A stretch of 64,000 nt of DNA, from the NCBI RefSeq assembly GCF_002250565.1, contig NZ_NMVJ01000001.1, positions 496,001 to 560,000 of the forward strand, read 5' to 3'. Shown in pieces: positions 8,687 to 16,922 of this stretch. Made by a program: the position numbers and the translations under genes. This DNA comes from Parenemella sanctibonifatiensis (GTDB lineage Bacteria > Actinomycetota > Actinomycetes > Propionibacteriales > Propionibacteriaceae). Below the pieces are notes generated by a model that saw only the letters and a program-made list of their open reading frames with translations, was not told where the DNA came from and searched no databases. The stretch's first letter is position 1. Each line of letters opens with the position of its first letter.

Positions 8687-10086
8687 TCACCACTGATCGC
8701 GGACCGCTCACGGTCGCGCTGGTGCATGCCGGCGCGGCGGTGGTGGCCGCGCTGCGGGGAGCTGGGCACACCGTGCTCGAGCCGGACCCTTCGGCGTACG
8801 CGGACACCACGGCCGCCGACGTCCTGGTGATCGGCAACCCGCATCCGGGGCAGCCGATGCCTCGCGGTGAGGACCTCCTCGCGCTCACCTCGCTGCCCTA
8901 TCGCTGGATCGCTGGCAGTGACGTGTGCCATGTCGTCAGCCTGGGCAGTACGTCGGTGATGGATGGGTACGCCGACGGCTGGCACTGGGATGAGGACTGG
9001 GCGCCGCGCCCCAGTTCGGCCGCGTTGCCGGACTGGTTCTTCGAGACCGTCGCGCGGGAGGTGCTGCGGGCCGCGCCCGGGCTGACCGGGGTTGCCCTGC
9101 GAGCCGACCGTCCTTGGGCGCAGCCCACCGACGACATGATCGCCGCGGTGCTGGAGGCGGTCCAGCCGCCGCCGGCGCTGCGCGTGATGACGATCGACGA
9201 TGCGCTGTGGCGACCCCGCCACATCCTTGCCGACCCGCTGCCGAGCAGTGCCGAGGAACCAGCGTGGCCGACGGTGACTCCGGTCCGTCAGGTGCCGCGA
9301 CCTCGTCGGATCACCCTCTACGGCGCCGGTCCGCTCGGGGTCGCGACAGCTGAGGCAATCATGGCTGCCGGCATCGAACTGGTCTGGGTGGACCTGCGAT
9401 CGCTGGAGGAGATCGCCGCCGCGCCGCCGCAGGCGCCGGGCGCTCCGGTGCCGGGGCCGATCGCGGCGCCGCATCGGGCCGCGATCTGTGACGTCACCGA
9501 CGCCGACCAGGTGCTGGAGGCGGCACGCGGATCGGACTGCCTGATCAACGTGACGGTGCTGCGGCACCAGCTTGACGGCGGCATGCAGGTCAACCTGCAG
9601 GGCGGGATGAATGTGGTGACCGCCGCGATCGAGCTCGGTCTGCAGCGGATCGTCCACACCGGCCCGACCCGCCTGATCTCGGGGTTCCCGTGGGGTTACA
9701 GCGAGGCCACCGGGGTGGGCGATGCGTCGCCGTCACGGCCCGGCGCCGACCCGTATTCGCTGTCGAAGCACCTGGCCGCCGAGTACGTCCGGACCCTGGC
9801 GGCCGAACATGGCCTGATGGCGCCGATCCTGGAGTTCTGCCAGTTGGTGCACCCGGATTACGTGGACGTCCAGCCCTCCCCGCTCCAGCAGGCGATCAAC
9901 CCGTACACGATCTCCTGGCGCGACGCCGGCGAAGCGGTGCTCGCGGCCGCACTGGTGTCCGACCTGCCCGAGCCTGCGCCGGTCATCCAGATCCTGGCTC
10001 CGCATCCCGCGGGCCGTTATCTGGGCGATTCGGCCGAGCGGCTGCTGGGCTGGCGGCCGCAGGACCGGTTCCTGCCGGTGGTCTGA
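8683..10086 (+). CDS. NAD(P)-binding epimerase/dehydratase-like protein (extended SDR) with extra N-terminal domain
   Basis: 467 residues from a GTG inside the M48 stop codon overlap. The C-terminal two thirds is a Rossmann-type extended SDR: ITLYGAGPLG glycine loop at about 210-219, a helix-linked CDVTDADQV strand, and the catalytic pair Y358-x3-K362 in YSLSKHLAAEY. The N-terminal 190 residues also look like an alpha/beta fold (VALVHAGAAVVAALRGAGHTV, DVLVIGNPHPGQ) but have no motif I can name. The predicted role is NAD(P)-dependent modification of a sugar-like substrate, but the substrate is unknown. Coupling to an M48 protease is not a pairing I recognise. Confidence 0.7.
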   Translation: MITTDRGPLTVALVHAGAAVVAALRGAGHTVLEPDPSAYADTTAADVLVIGNPHPGQPMPRGEDLLALTSLPYRWIAGSDVCHVVSLGSTSVMDGYADGWHWDEDWAPRPSSAALPDWFFETVAREVLRAAPGLTGVALRADRPWAQPTDDMIAAVLEAVQPPPALRVMTIDDALWRPRHILADPLPSSAEEPAWPTVTPVRQVPRPRRITLYGAGPLGVATAEAIMAAGIELVWVDLRSLEEIAAAPPQAPGAPVPGPIAAPHRAAICDVTDADQVLEAARGSDCLINVTVLRHQLDGGMQVNLQGGMNVVTAAIELGLQRIVHTGPTRLISGFPWGYSEATGVGDASPSRPGADPYSLSKHLAAEYVRTLAAEHGLMAPILEFCQLVHPDYVDVQPSPLQQAINPYTISWRDAGEAVLAAALVSDLPEPAPVIQILAPHPAGRYLGDSAERLLGWRPQDRFLPVV

Positions 10087-10395
10087 GCCGTGCGCGGCGG
10101 GCGCCCCTTGGCCCCGCCGCGTCGCGCCCCCTTCCCCGGCCCCAGCCTCGGTAGCGCTCGGGGCCAACCACCGGTCCGGGAAGGCATAGGACAACTCCCG
10201 GATCTCCGGTGGAAACGCATGTGGCCCGCGATCCATCAGCGAGACGAACCGGTCCTCGTGTCCGAGACTGACGTACAGCTCCATGCGCTGGACGTACGCG
10301 TCACCGATCGCCTTCCAGTTCGAGAAGATCGAATCGCCTTGCGCGAAGTGGTCGAGCATCGGCGTCGGTGCCACCAATGCGGCGATCTGGGTGTA
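10087..10395 (-). pseudogene. Probable remnant of an alpha/beta-hydrolase gene (C-terminal fragment)
   Basis: The 313-bp gap before the peptidase E stop codon translates on the minus strand to a protein-like stretch of about 65 residues. It includes MLDHFAQGDSIFSNW, YVSLGHEDRFVSLMDRG, and PEIRELSYAFPDRWL. The last segment resembles the C terminus of acetylxylan-esterase/dienelactone-hydrolase-type enzymes. A stop lies just upstream (10402-10404) and there is no catalytic Ser domain, so only the tail is left. Beyond DRWL the frame has no stop until well inside the neighbouring gene and looks like shadow translation. A short intact gene starting TTG at 10377 cannot be excluded. Confidence 0.35.
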
Positions 10396-10399
10396 CCTT

Positions 10400-11059
10400 T
10401 CACTGGCGCCGCGGCAGCAGGCGTCCCTCAGCCGGGTCGCCGGCGGCGAGCCACACCTCGCCGTCGCGCAACCCCAGGTAGGGCTCGCCGGCGGCTTCGT
10501 GGATCTCGGCCACCCGCGCCAGGACCGCCGTCTCGAAATGATCAGGTGAATCGAGGTGGGGTACGACCACCCGGTCGAGCACGCCGAGCCCGTCGAAGCG
10601 GGCTTGCGCTCCGTATGCCTCGGTCAACTCCGCGACCGGGTCGCAGATCTCCAGCCCACGCAGGTGCGGGCCCAGCACGCAGGGACCGGCGCTGTATCCG
10701 CCGTAACAGAAGGTGTCCCGCGCCAGGTGCTCGACGATCATGGCGTCGGCGCCAGTGACGGCGAGCAGGTGACGCAGCACGAACACGTTGCCGCCGCGCA
10801 CCCACACCAGCTCGGCGGCGGCCAGGCGGTCCGCCAGCCCGGCGCGGTCAGACAGGTGGTCCCGCAGATCGAGTTCGGACACCTCGTACCCCAGCCCCGC
10901 GACCCGGTCGAGTTCCTCTGCTACCCGCTTCGCACGATCCTCGCTCGGGGCGGCGTCAATCGCGTTGGCGATCACCACAGCGGGACCCGGCGGCGGAGCC
11001 AACTCCGTCAATGCCTGGGTGTGATCGCCCAGCCGAAAGGAGGACAGGTAGAGGCGCAT
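10400..11059 (-). CDS. Peptidase E-like serine peptidase (family S51)
   Basis: 219 residues, close to the usual length of peptidase E. The nucleophile is Ser123 in YGGYSAG, with a candidate His168 in VVVPHLD and the conserved WVRGGN strand at 86-91. Family members are cytoplasmic and cleave dipeptides with N-terminal aspartate; specificity here is inferred from family only. The ATG at 11059 follows a plausible ribosome site (AAAGGAGG lies on the opposite strand, so the signal is weak). The protein has no membrane segment. The gene is divergent from the restriction endonuclease gene, with hairpin repeat A copy 3 between them. Confidence 0.8.
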   Translation of the reverse strand: MRLYLSSFRLGDHTQALTELAPPPGPAVVIANAIDAAPSEDRAKRVAEELDRVAGLGYEVSELDLRDHLSDRAGLADRLAAAELVWVRGGNVFVLRHLLAVTGADAMIVEHLARDTFCYGGYSAGPCVLGPHLRGLEICDPVAELTEAYGAQARFDGLGVLDRVVVPHLDSPDHFETAVLARVAEIHEAAGEPYLGLRDGEVWLAAGDPAEGRLLPRRQ

Positions 11060-11132
11060 GCGCCGAGCATGTCAGGCGACGCCGAGGCGGGACGCCGCCG
11101 GTTGCCGACGAAAACCGCGCCCCATGTCACGT

Positions 11133-11209
11133 CGCGCACTGCGTGCAGTCGATTCCCCAGAACCGCCGGAAACGGGCCTCGCTGAGAATCGACTGCACGT
11201 CTTGCGCGC
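11133..11209. repeat. Hairpin repeat family A, copy 3
   Basis: Arms at 11133-11154 and 11186-11209 pair over GTGCAGTCGATTC and again over the outer CGCGCA. A short mismatched block (CTGC against AAGA) separates the two. It lies 82 bp upstream of the Mrr-type gene. The inner arm is the same as in copy 4, on the other side of that gene. Confidence 0.75.
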
Positions 11210-11291
11210 GGTTCGCCGCTTCGGACCGCCTCCATTTAGTGGGACTCGGTCAGTTCTGGTCTACTGATGACACCAATGACGGGAGGACATC

Positions 11292-12344
11292 ATGGCAGCG
11301 TGGGTCGTGCGGGCAGGCGGGCTCGGCGAGAACGAACACTGGAACATTGAGCACGGGCGCGCCACGATCGGGTGGTCCGAGATCGGTGACCTGAGCGGCT
11401 GCCAGAGCCGAGATGACGTCCGGGCCCTCGTCGAAGCGGCGTATCCGGAGGCGTCACTGGGCCGGCAGACCAACCACACCGGCCAGCTTTGGGCCTTCCG
11501 CAACTCCATCAAGGTCGGGGATTTGATCGTCCTGCCGCTGAAGACGAAGCCCGGCTACATCCAGTTCGGACGAGCGACTGGGAGTTATGCGTACGACCCG
11601 TCCCAGCCCGACAAGTCTCGCCGGCACCACCTGCCGGTGAAGTGGGCAAGCGAACCAATAGCCAAGACGGTGCTGAGTGAAGACCTCGTCTACACGCTCA
11701 ACGGATCGATGACCGTCTTTCAGGCGACCCGCAACGGCGCAGCCGAGCGTCTGGAAGCCGTCGCAGCTGGCGAGACCGACACCGGCGCGACGCCAGAAGC
11801 CAACGCCACGACCACCCAAGCGCCCGCCCCTGACTCATCGCTGGACGTCACGGACCCGGAGACCGCGCCGACCATCGAGGCGATCCGTGATCGGGTACGG
11901 ACTCACGTCGCCGAGCGGTTCAAGGAGCACCAGCTCACCCACCTCGTCGCTGACATTCTCACGGTGCTCGGCTTCCGATGTGAGGTCTCCCCTCCCGGCC
12001 CGGACGGCGGCGTGGACATCGTGGGAGGCATGGGCCCACTCGGACTCGACGCCCCGACCCTCATCGTCGAGGTCAAGTCGGAGCCCTCGGCCATCGACGT
12101 GAAGGTCGTCCGCGGCCTGCATTCGGCGATGGTGCAACACAAGGCCGACCAAGCCCTGCTCGTCGCGTGGGGCGGAGTGACCAAGCCAGCCCGCAAGGAA
12201 TTCCAGCGCGACCGGACCATGCTGCGGGTGTGGGATGCAGAACAACTGCTCGACCAGCTCTTCGCCACCTACGAACGCCTCCCCGCCGCCACCCGAGCGC
12301 AGATTCCGCTGCGCCAAGTGTGGGTGCTGGAGGACGACGCCTGA
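11292..12344 (+). CDS. Mrr-type (PD-(D/E)XK) restriction endonuclease
   Basis: 350 residues, ATG preceded by GGGAGG. The N-terminal domain (1-150) contains WVVRAGGLGENE, TIGWSEIGDLSG and GQLWAFRNSIKVGDLIVLPLK; this accessory domain is common in stand-alone Mrr-like nucleases and is thought to recognise DNA modification. A Thr/Ala/Pro linker (160-190) joins it to an Mrr catalytic domain: GPDGGVDI with Asp242, VEVK with Glu260 and Lys262, and a downstream HKADQALLVAWGG strand. It probably cleaves modified or foreign DNA (type IV style). No methyltransferase gene is adjacent. The gene is bracketed by two family A hairpins, and its GC content looks lower than the flanks, which suggests horizontal acquisition. 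Confidence 0.85.
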   Translation: MAAWVVRAGGLGENEHWNIEHGRATIGWSEIGDLSGCQSRDDVRALVEAAYPEASLGRQTNHTGQLWAFRNSIKVGDLIVLPLKTKPGYIQFGRATGSYAYDPSQPDKSRRHHLPVKWASEPIAKTVLSEDLVYTLNGSMTVFQATRNGAAERLEAVAAGETDTGATPEANATTTQAPAPDSSLDVTDPETAPTIEAIRDRVRTHVAERFKEHQLTHLVADILTVLGFRCEVSPPGPDGGVDIVGGMGPLGLDAPTLIVEVKSEPSAIDVKVVRGLHSAMVQHKADQALLVAWGGVTKPARKEFQRDRTMLRVWDAEQLLDQLFATYERLPAATRAQIPLRQVWVLEDDA

Positions 12345-12428
12345 CCACCGCACCGGTGGCCGGCCCACTCGATGCCTGGCTGCCGGTGGCCTGAGGTCGA
12401 CGCCAGCTTCCGTGGTCACCCGGGATCC

Positions 12429-12504
12429 CGCGCACTACGTGCAGTCGATTCGCAGGAACCCCCGAAAACAAGGCTCCTCAGGAATCGACTGCACGTAGTG
12501 CGCG
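12429..12504. repeat. Hairpin repeat family A, copy 4
   Basis: Perfect 23-bp arms at 12429-12451 and 12482-12504, beginning CGCGCACTACGTGCAG, enclose a 30-nt loop. It begins 84 bp after the stop of the Mrr-type gene. This is the best-preserved copy. It could also act as a transcription terminator, but no U-tract follows. Confidence 0.85.
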
Positions 12505-12581
12505 CGGTTGCCCCGCCGCCGCGCGCTGACGCGCTGCCCCTAGGATCGGGGCGTACGCCAACGCCGCCGAAGGGAACCGCC

Positions 12582-13598
12582 ATGGATCTGCGACCACTGG
12601 CCCGCACCGGAGTGAAAGTCAGCCCGCTGTGCCTGGGCGCGATGATGTTCGGGCCGATCGGCAACGACAACCGCGCCGACGCGGTCCGGATCATCCACGC
12701 CGCATTGGATGCCGGCATCAACTTCATCGACACCGCGGACACGTATTCCAAAGGGGTCTCGGAGGAGATCGTCGGCGAGGCGCTCCAGGGTCGCCGTGAC
12801 GACGTGGTGCTGGCAACGAAGTTCTATTCGGCGATGGACAAAGACCCCAACCACCGGGGCGGCTCCAGGCGCTGGATCATGCGTGAGGTCGAGGACTCGC
12901 TGCGACGTCTGGGCACGGACCACATCGACCTCTACCAGATGCACCGGCCCGATCCGGACACCGACATCGAGGAGACCCTCGGCGCGCTGACCGACCTCGT
13001 CCGACAGGGAAAGGTCCGCTACATCGGCACCTCGTCCTTCTCCGGATCGCAGATCGTCGAGGCGCAGTGGGTTTCGAAGGAACGGCGCCTGGAACGGTTC
13101 GTGACGGAGCAACCGCCCTACTCCCTGCTGGTCCGCGGCATCGAGACTGACGTGCTGCCCACCCTGCTCCGGCACGGGATGACCAGCCTTGTCTACAGCC
13201 CGCTGTCCGGTGGCTGGCTGTCGGGCAAGTGGGGCAAGGACAACCCACCGCAGCCTGCCTCGAAGGGGCGGCCGGCATTCCGCTTCGACATGGCCAACCC
13301 GGCCAACCAGCGCAAGCTGGAGATGGTCGATGACCTGTCGGCGCTCGCCGCCGACCTCGGCATCACTCTGACCGAGCTCGCCATCGCCTTTGTGATCCGC
13401 CACCCCGGTGTGACCTCGGCGATCATCGGGCCCCGCACGATGGAGCAGCTGGAGACGGTGCTGCCGGCCGTCAACGTCGAGTTGTCCGACGAGACGCTGG
13501 ATCGGATCGACGAGATCGTCGCGCCGGGCCTGACGGTCAGCCTGGCCGACCACAGCTACGGCGAACAGGAGCTGAAGCCCGAACGCCGGCGGCGCTGA
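12582..13598 (+). CDS. Aldo/keto reductase
   Basis: 338 residues. The frame is open further upstream, through hairpin A copy 4, but the ATG at 12582 has GAAGGG upstream and gives the normal N terminus MDLRPLARTGVKVSPLCLG. The catalytic tetrad is visible: Asp50 and Tyr55 (IDTADTYS), Lys80 (LATKF) and His121 (YQMHRPD). The C-terminal VTSAIIGPRTMEQLE cofactor segment is also present. It is a cytosolic NADPH-dependent carbonyl reductase of the YajO/Tas-like type with unknown substrate. A bidirectional terminator follows. Confidence 0.9.
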   Translation: MDLRPLARTGVKVSPLCLGAMMFGPIGNDNRADAVRIIHAALDAGINFIDTADTYSKGVSEEIVGEALQGRRDDVVLATKFYSAMDKDPNHRGGSRRWIMREVEDSLRRLGTDHIDLYQMHRPDPDTDIEETLGALTDLVRQGKVRYIGTSSFSGSQIVEAQWVSKERRLERFVTEQPPYSLLVRGIETDVLPTLLRHGMTSLVYSPLSGGWLSGKWGKDNPPQPASKGRPAFRFDMANPANQRKLEMVDDLSALAADLGITLTELAIAFVIRHPGVTSAIIGPRTMEQLETVLPAVNVELSDETLDRIDEIVAPGLTVSLADHSYGEQELKPERRRR

Positions 13599-13640
13599 GT
13601 CGGCTTTCTGGCACGGTGTCGGGTGGACCGCTACGAAAAG

Positions 13641-13687
13641 CCCCAGCGGCTGTAGGTCGCAAATCACGCGACCTGCCGCCGCTGGGG
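13641..13687. terminator. Bidirectional intrinsic terminator between convergent genes
   Basis: Inverted arms at 13641-13660 and 13668-13687 start CCCCAGCGGC and pair over 20 bp with two mismatches around a 7-nt loop. The hairpin is flanked by GAAAAG on the left and CTTTTC shortly to the right, giving short U-tracts in both directions. It separates the convergent reductase and MFS genes. Confidence 0.8.
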
Positions 13688-13705
13688 ACGACTTTTCTGC
13701 GGCAC

Positions 13706-14914
13706 TCAGGCCGATTCGGCCGGCCGTCGCCGCGGCTGCATCGCCAGGCCGGCAAAGGCCACGATCACCAGGCCGCTGATCGGGGCGACCAGCAGACCGA
13801 CCCGGAGTTCGGTGGCGTCGGCGATCGCGCCGACGATCGGCGGAGAGGCCAACATCCCGACCCGCAGCAGCCAGGTCACGATCGTCAGGCCCATGCCGGC
13901 CCGCAGCCCGGGCAGGTCGTCGGCCTCCTGCATCGCCAACGGGATGGCCGCCGCGCAGCCGAAGCCAGCCGCCGCAAAGCCGAGGATGGTGCCGGGCACG
14001 GTCGGAAACGCCAGCGCCGCCCCCATGCCGATCGTGACGACTGCACCGCCCAGCCACAGCACCGCCCGCTGCCCCATCCGGTCCACCATCGCGTCGCCGA
14101 CGAACCGTGCCACTGTCTGCACCGCGACCATCGCGATGTAGCCCATCGCGGCGATCTCGTGCGGCGCTTCCAGCGAGTCCGACAGATACAAGGTGGCCCA
14201 GGAGTTGCCGGCGTCCTCGACCAGCGCACCCGCCACGGCGATCAGCACCAGCGCGGCCAACATGATCCAAGTACGCCGCGGCACCGCGACCCGGCGCCTC
14301 GCGTCCGTCGCGGCCTCCCCCGACTGGACCGGTTCCTCGTCATGGCCGGGCAGCGCAAACCGCAACGCGACGCAGGCGACCACGATCGCCAGCCCGCCGC
14401 TGGCCCCCAGGTGAATCGGCAGCGGGATGCGCAGCGCGATCGCGCCGGCCGACATCAGACCGCCGGTGACAGCCCCCACCGACCACACCGCGTGGAAGGA
14501 ATTGATGATGGAACGCTTCATGTGACGCTGCACCCGCAGCCCGTGCGCGTTCTGCGCCACGTCGGTGATCGCATCGGCACCGCCGGCGACCAGCAACGCC
14601 AGGATCAGCGGCAGGTACGCCGGCGCCACCGCCGCCGAGATCACGCCCAGCGAGGACACCACCGTGCCGACCACCGCCACCGGACCGGATCCGAACCGGC
14701 GGATCAGCGAAGGCGAGGCCAGCCCTGCCAGGAACGCGCCGGCCGGAAACGCCGCGACCGCGATGCCGAACTGGGTGTTGTCCAGCTCCAGGGCAGCCTT
14801 GATCTCAGGCAGCCGCGGCAGCAGGTTCGACAGCAGCAGGCCGTTGGTGAAGAAGAAGGCCGCAACGGCGCCGCGGGCACGGCGTACCGCGGCAGGAGTG
14901 GGGGCGTCGGTCAC
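13706..14914 (-). CDS. Major facilitator superfamily transporter
   Basis: A 402-residue integral membrane protein with about 12 hydrophobic segments. The loop after segment 2 has the MFS motif A form SPSLIRRFGSGPVAVVG, with a weaker second copy DAMVDRMGQRAVLW after segment 8. The N-terminal half has ITDVAQNAHGLRVQR, characteristic of the YbjJ-like subgroup. Substrate is unknown; export of a small molecule is the usual role. It is convergent with the aldo/keto reductase gene. Confidence 0.82.
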   Translation of the reverse strand: MTDAPTPAAVRRARGAVAAFFFTNGLLLSNLLPRLPEIKAALELDNTQFGIAVAAFPAGAFLAGLASPSLIRRFGSGPVAVVGTVVSSLGVISAAVAPAYLPLILALLVAGGADAITDVAQNAHGLRVQRHMKRSIINSFHAVWSVGAVTGGLMSAGAIALRIPLPIHLGASGGLAIVVACVALRFALPGHDEEPVQSGEAATDARRRVAVPRRTWIMLAALVLIAVAGALVEDAGNSWATLYLSDSLEAPHEIAAMGYIAMVAVQTVARFVGDAMVDRMGQRAVLWLGGAVVTIGMGAALAFPTVPGTILGFAAAGFGCAAAIPLAMQEADDLPGLRAGMGLTIVTWLLRVGMLASPPIVGAIADATELRVGLLVAPISGLVIVAFAGLAMQPRRRPAESA

Positions 14915-14959
14915 CCGGGCGATCGTAGTCGGCCCGGATCAACCTCGCGGACGCCAGAC

Positions 14960-15040
14960 CTGCACAACTACAGCAACACGTAGCCACGCAGGCGAAACAG
15001 ACCAGATCACCTGCACAACTACAGCATCACGTAGTTACGC
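14960..15040. repeat. Repeat family B, copy 3 (two tandem cores)
   Basis: Two direct copies of CTGCACAACTACAGCA, at 14960 and 15011, are followed by ACACGTAGCCACGC and TCACGTAGTTACGC respectively. The period is 51 bp. A third partial GTAGTTAC follows at 15048. The elements at 2731 and 3213 match in reverse complement. The rest of the 199-bp gap shows nothing else. Confidence 0.75.
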
Positions 15041-15113
15041 GCCAGATGTAGTTACTGCGCGCGGACCAGCGGGACCCAGCGGCGTACGCCGGGTTCCCAC
15101 GTCCCGCCCCGGA

Positions 15114-15596
15114 TCAGCCCTGCCGCCGCGCGGCCACGGCGCTGCGCAATCGGGCGATGCTGCGGGTCACCTTGGGAACGTCGGCCTCGTGGAATCGCAC
15201 CACGACCACGCCCTTGCGGCCCCGGCCCGGACCGAAGATCCGGGTGAAACTGCGGGCGTTGGCCAGCCGGGCATCGAAGTTGTCCGGGTCCGGAGTGAGG
15301 ACCAGGTCGGTGCCATCCATCTCCACCGCCGCCAGGTTGCCGACGGTCGCCCGCCACCCTCGCGGGCCCTCCATGACGATGTCGGAGGCGTTGATGACGA
15401 TGTCGCTGCGGCTGACCTGCCGATTCGCCCATCCCTGGAAGGCGAACAACAGCATCAAGAACACCGCGACGGACAGCCCCAACGTGATGCCACTGTCGAC
15501 GATCTGGAAGATGATCATCCCGACAGCGCCCACAATCCCGACCAGAAAAAACCACATTAGGTTGCGGGCCACGGGGTTGTCGGGGCGTACGCGCAT
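15114..15596 (-). CDS. Small membrane protein, PH-domain-like
   Basis: 160 residues from the ATG at 15596, two bases after the stop of the LarA-family gene; a longer in-frame start would run into that gene. Two adjacent hydrophobic segments (about 12-33 and 38-57) are followed by a soluble domain of about 95 residues rich in beta-strand patterns (DIVINASDIVMEGPRGWRATVGNLAAVEMDG), like bacterial PH-type domains of small actinobacterial membrane proteins. No catalytic residues can be assigned. The tight spacing implies cotranscription with the LarA-family gene. Confidence 0.6.
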   Translation of the reverse strand: MRVRPDNPVARNLMWFFLVGIVGAVGMIIFQIVDSGITLGLSVAVFLMLLFAFQGWANRQVSRSDIVINASDIVMEGPRGWRATVGNLAAVEMDGTDLVLTPDPDNFDARLANARSFTRIFGPGRGRKGVVVVRFHEADVPKVTRSIARLRSAVAARRQG

Positions 15597-15598
15597 GA

Positions 15599-16906
15599 TC
15601 AGCCTTCGTCGGTACGCCCAGCGAGCTTCTCCCGGGTCGACCACAGACCCGCCGAGGGGGTCGAGATGTAGAAGACTTCCTCACCGTCGGGCATGGTGTT
15701 CCAGCCATCGGTCATGGTCTCGGGGTTGTAGCGCGCCAGCGCCTCGTCCAGATCCATGTAGCCGTAGCCGACGCCCTCGATCTCTTCCTTGGTGAGGCCC
15801 GAGGGGGCGTACGTGATGGTGAACCGATCCTCCGAGGAGCCGTGGATCAGGTGTGCGGTGCCGTGCGGGATGTCCTGCATGTCGGCCTCGGTCTTGTACA
15901 GCTCCAGGATGGTGTCCTTGGGGCGGTAGCCGTACTTGCGGACCAGCGCGTCGACCTCGGGCTGCTCACCGAACCGCTCCACGCCGGGCGCAATGATGAG
16001 CAGTTCGCCGCCGTCGGCGATCGCCATCCGGGTGCGATAGACGGCCTTGTTGGCCACCCAGGTCGCGTGGAACTCGTCGGCCTGCATGACCGCCACGACC
16101 TTCTTGACGGGCTCGTCGAAGACGGTGATGTTCTGGTCACGGCTGGCGCGGGCAGCCGACAGGTAGGTCTCGAGGTCGTCGCCGACGAAGACGCCGGTGT
16201 GGCGCAGCTTCTGGTCCTCGTCGTAGTCCATGACGACCTGGAAAAAGACGTCAGGCAGGTGGCTCAGGAAGCGTTCCTGGGCCTCGTTGAAGCACTGGCG
16301 TACGGGGGTGAGCAGGTTGGCGAGGTTGTTTTCGATGCCATACATCGCCGAGGCGATGTGGGAGGCGCCGAGCAGCCGCTTGCCGCCCAGTCCGATGAAG
16401 TAGTTCTTGTTGTGGTTGGCGAAGCCGAGCACCTCGTGGGGCACGACGTGGCCGATGTTGATGATGAGGTCCCATTCTTCGTCGACCAGCATCGAGTTGA
16501 GGTCGATCGGGATGTCCCAGTCGGCGATCCCGCCGGTCTTCTCCTTGAGGAAGTCGCCCTCCAGGGTGCCGACGTTGGTGACGGTGTTCTTCCAGTCGTG
16601 GGCGTGGATCTTCTCGTGCGGGATCGACCCGAACATCCACGTGTTTTCCTCGGGCGTGTGCGGCACATGCTGTCCGAGCGTCGGGATCACATGCACGTCG
16701 CAGCCCTGCGCATCGAGCAGCTCATAGAAGTGCTCGGTGATGTAGCCGGCGCCGGAGTGCGCGCGGGTGATGTCCGGCGGCAGCAGCAGGACCCGGTTGA
16801 ACTTGTCGATGTTCATGCGCTGCGCGGCCTCGTCGAGGGTACGCGCGGCGGCCTCCAGGACCTGTGCCCGCTCGAGGAAACGCTGCTCTTCTGCAAACCA
16901 CACCAT
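15599..16906 (-). CDS. LarA-family (nickel-pincer lactate racemase-like) enzyme
   Basis: 435 residues, the length of LarA proteins. Family features in order are PPDITRAHSG (43-52), GQHVPHTPEE (78-87), IHAHDW (100-105), GHVVPHEVLGF (152-162) and GLGGKRLLG (172-180), followed by an NKAVYRTRMAIADGGELLIIAPG strand-loop. The His and Lys residues in these blocks correspond to those holding the nickel-pincer nucleotide in LarA. The clade with NHNKNYF between the His block and GLGGKR differs from authentic lactate racemases. It may epimerise another 2-hydroxy acid such as a sugar acid, which would fit the neighbouring carbohydrate genes. No larB, larC or larE gene is in the window. Confidence 0.8.
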   Translation of the reverse strand: MVWFAEEQRFLERAQVLEAAARTLDEAAQRMNIDKFNRVLLLPPDITRAHSGAGYITEHFYELLDAQGCDVHVIPTLGQHVPHTPEENTWMFGSIPHEKIHAHDWKNTVTNVGTLEGDFLKEKTGGIADWDIPIDLNSMLVDEEWDLIINIGHVVPHEVLGFANHNKNYFIGLGGKRLLGASHIASAMYGIENNLANLLTPVRQCFNEAQERFLSHLPDVFFQVVMDYDEDQKLRHTGVFVGDDLETYLSAARASRDQNITVFDEPVKKVVAVMQADEFHATWVANKAVYRTRMAIADGGELLIIAPGVERFGEQPEVDALVRKYGYRPKDTILELYKTEADMQDIPHGTAHLIHGSSEDRFTITYAPSGLTKEEIEGVGYGYMDLDEALARYNPETMTDGWNTMPDGEEVFYISTPSAGLWSTREKLAGRTDEG

Positions 16907-16922
16907 GGCGGCAGCCTAGCGC

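Noticed and set aside
12372-12581. A 70-codon N-terminal extension of the aldo/keto reductase
   Set aside because: It reads through hairpin A4 and has no homology to the family; the ATG at 12582 has a ribosome site and the correct family start.
14960-15040. A CRISPR-like pattern: two 30-bp repeats separated by a 21-bp unique stretch
   Set aside because: Only two full copies occur, repeats differ from each other, the same element is scattered elsewhere in both orientations, and no cas genes are near.
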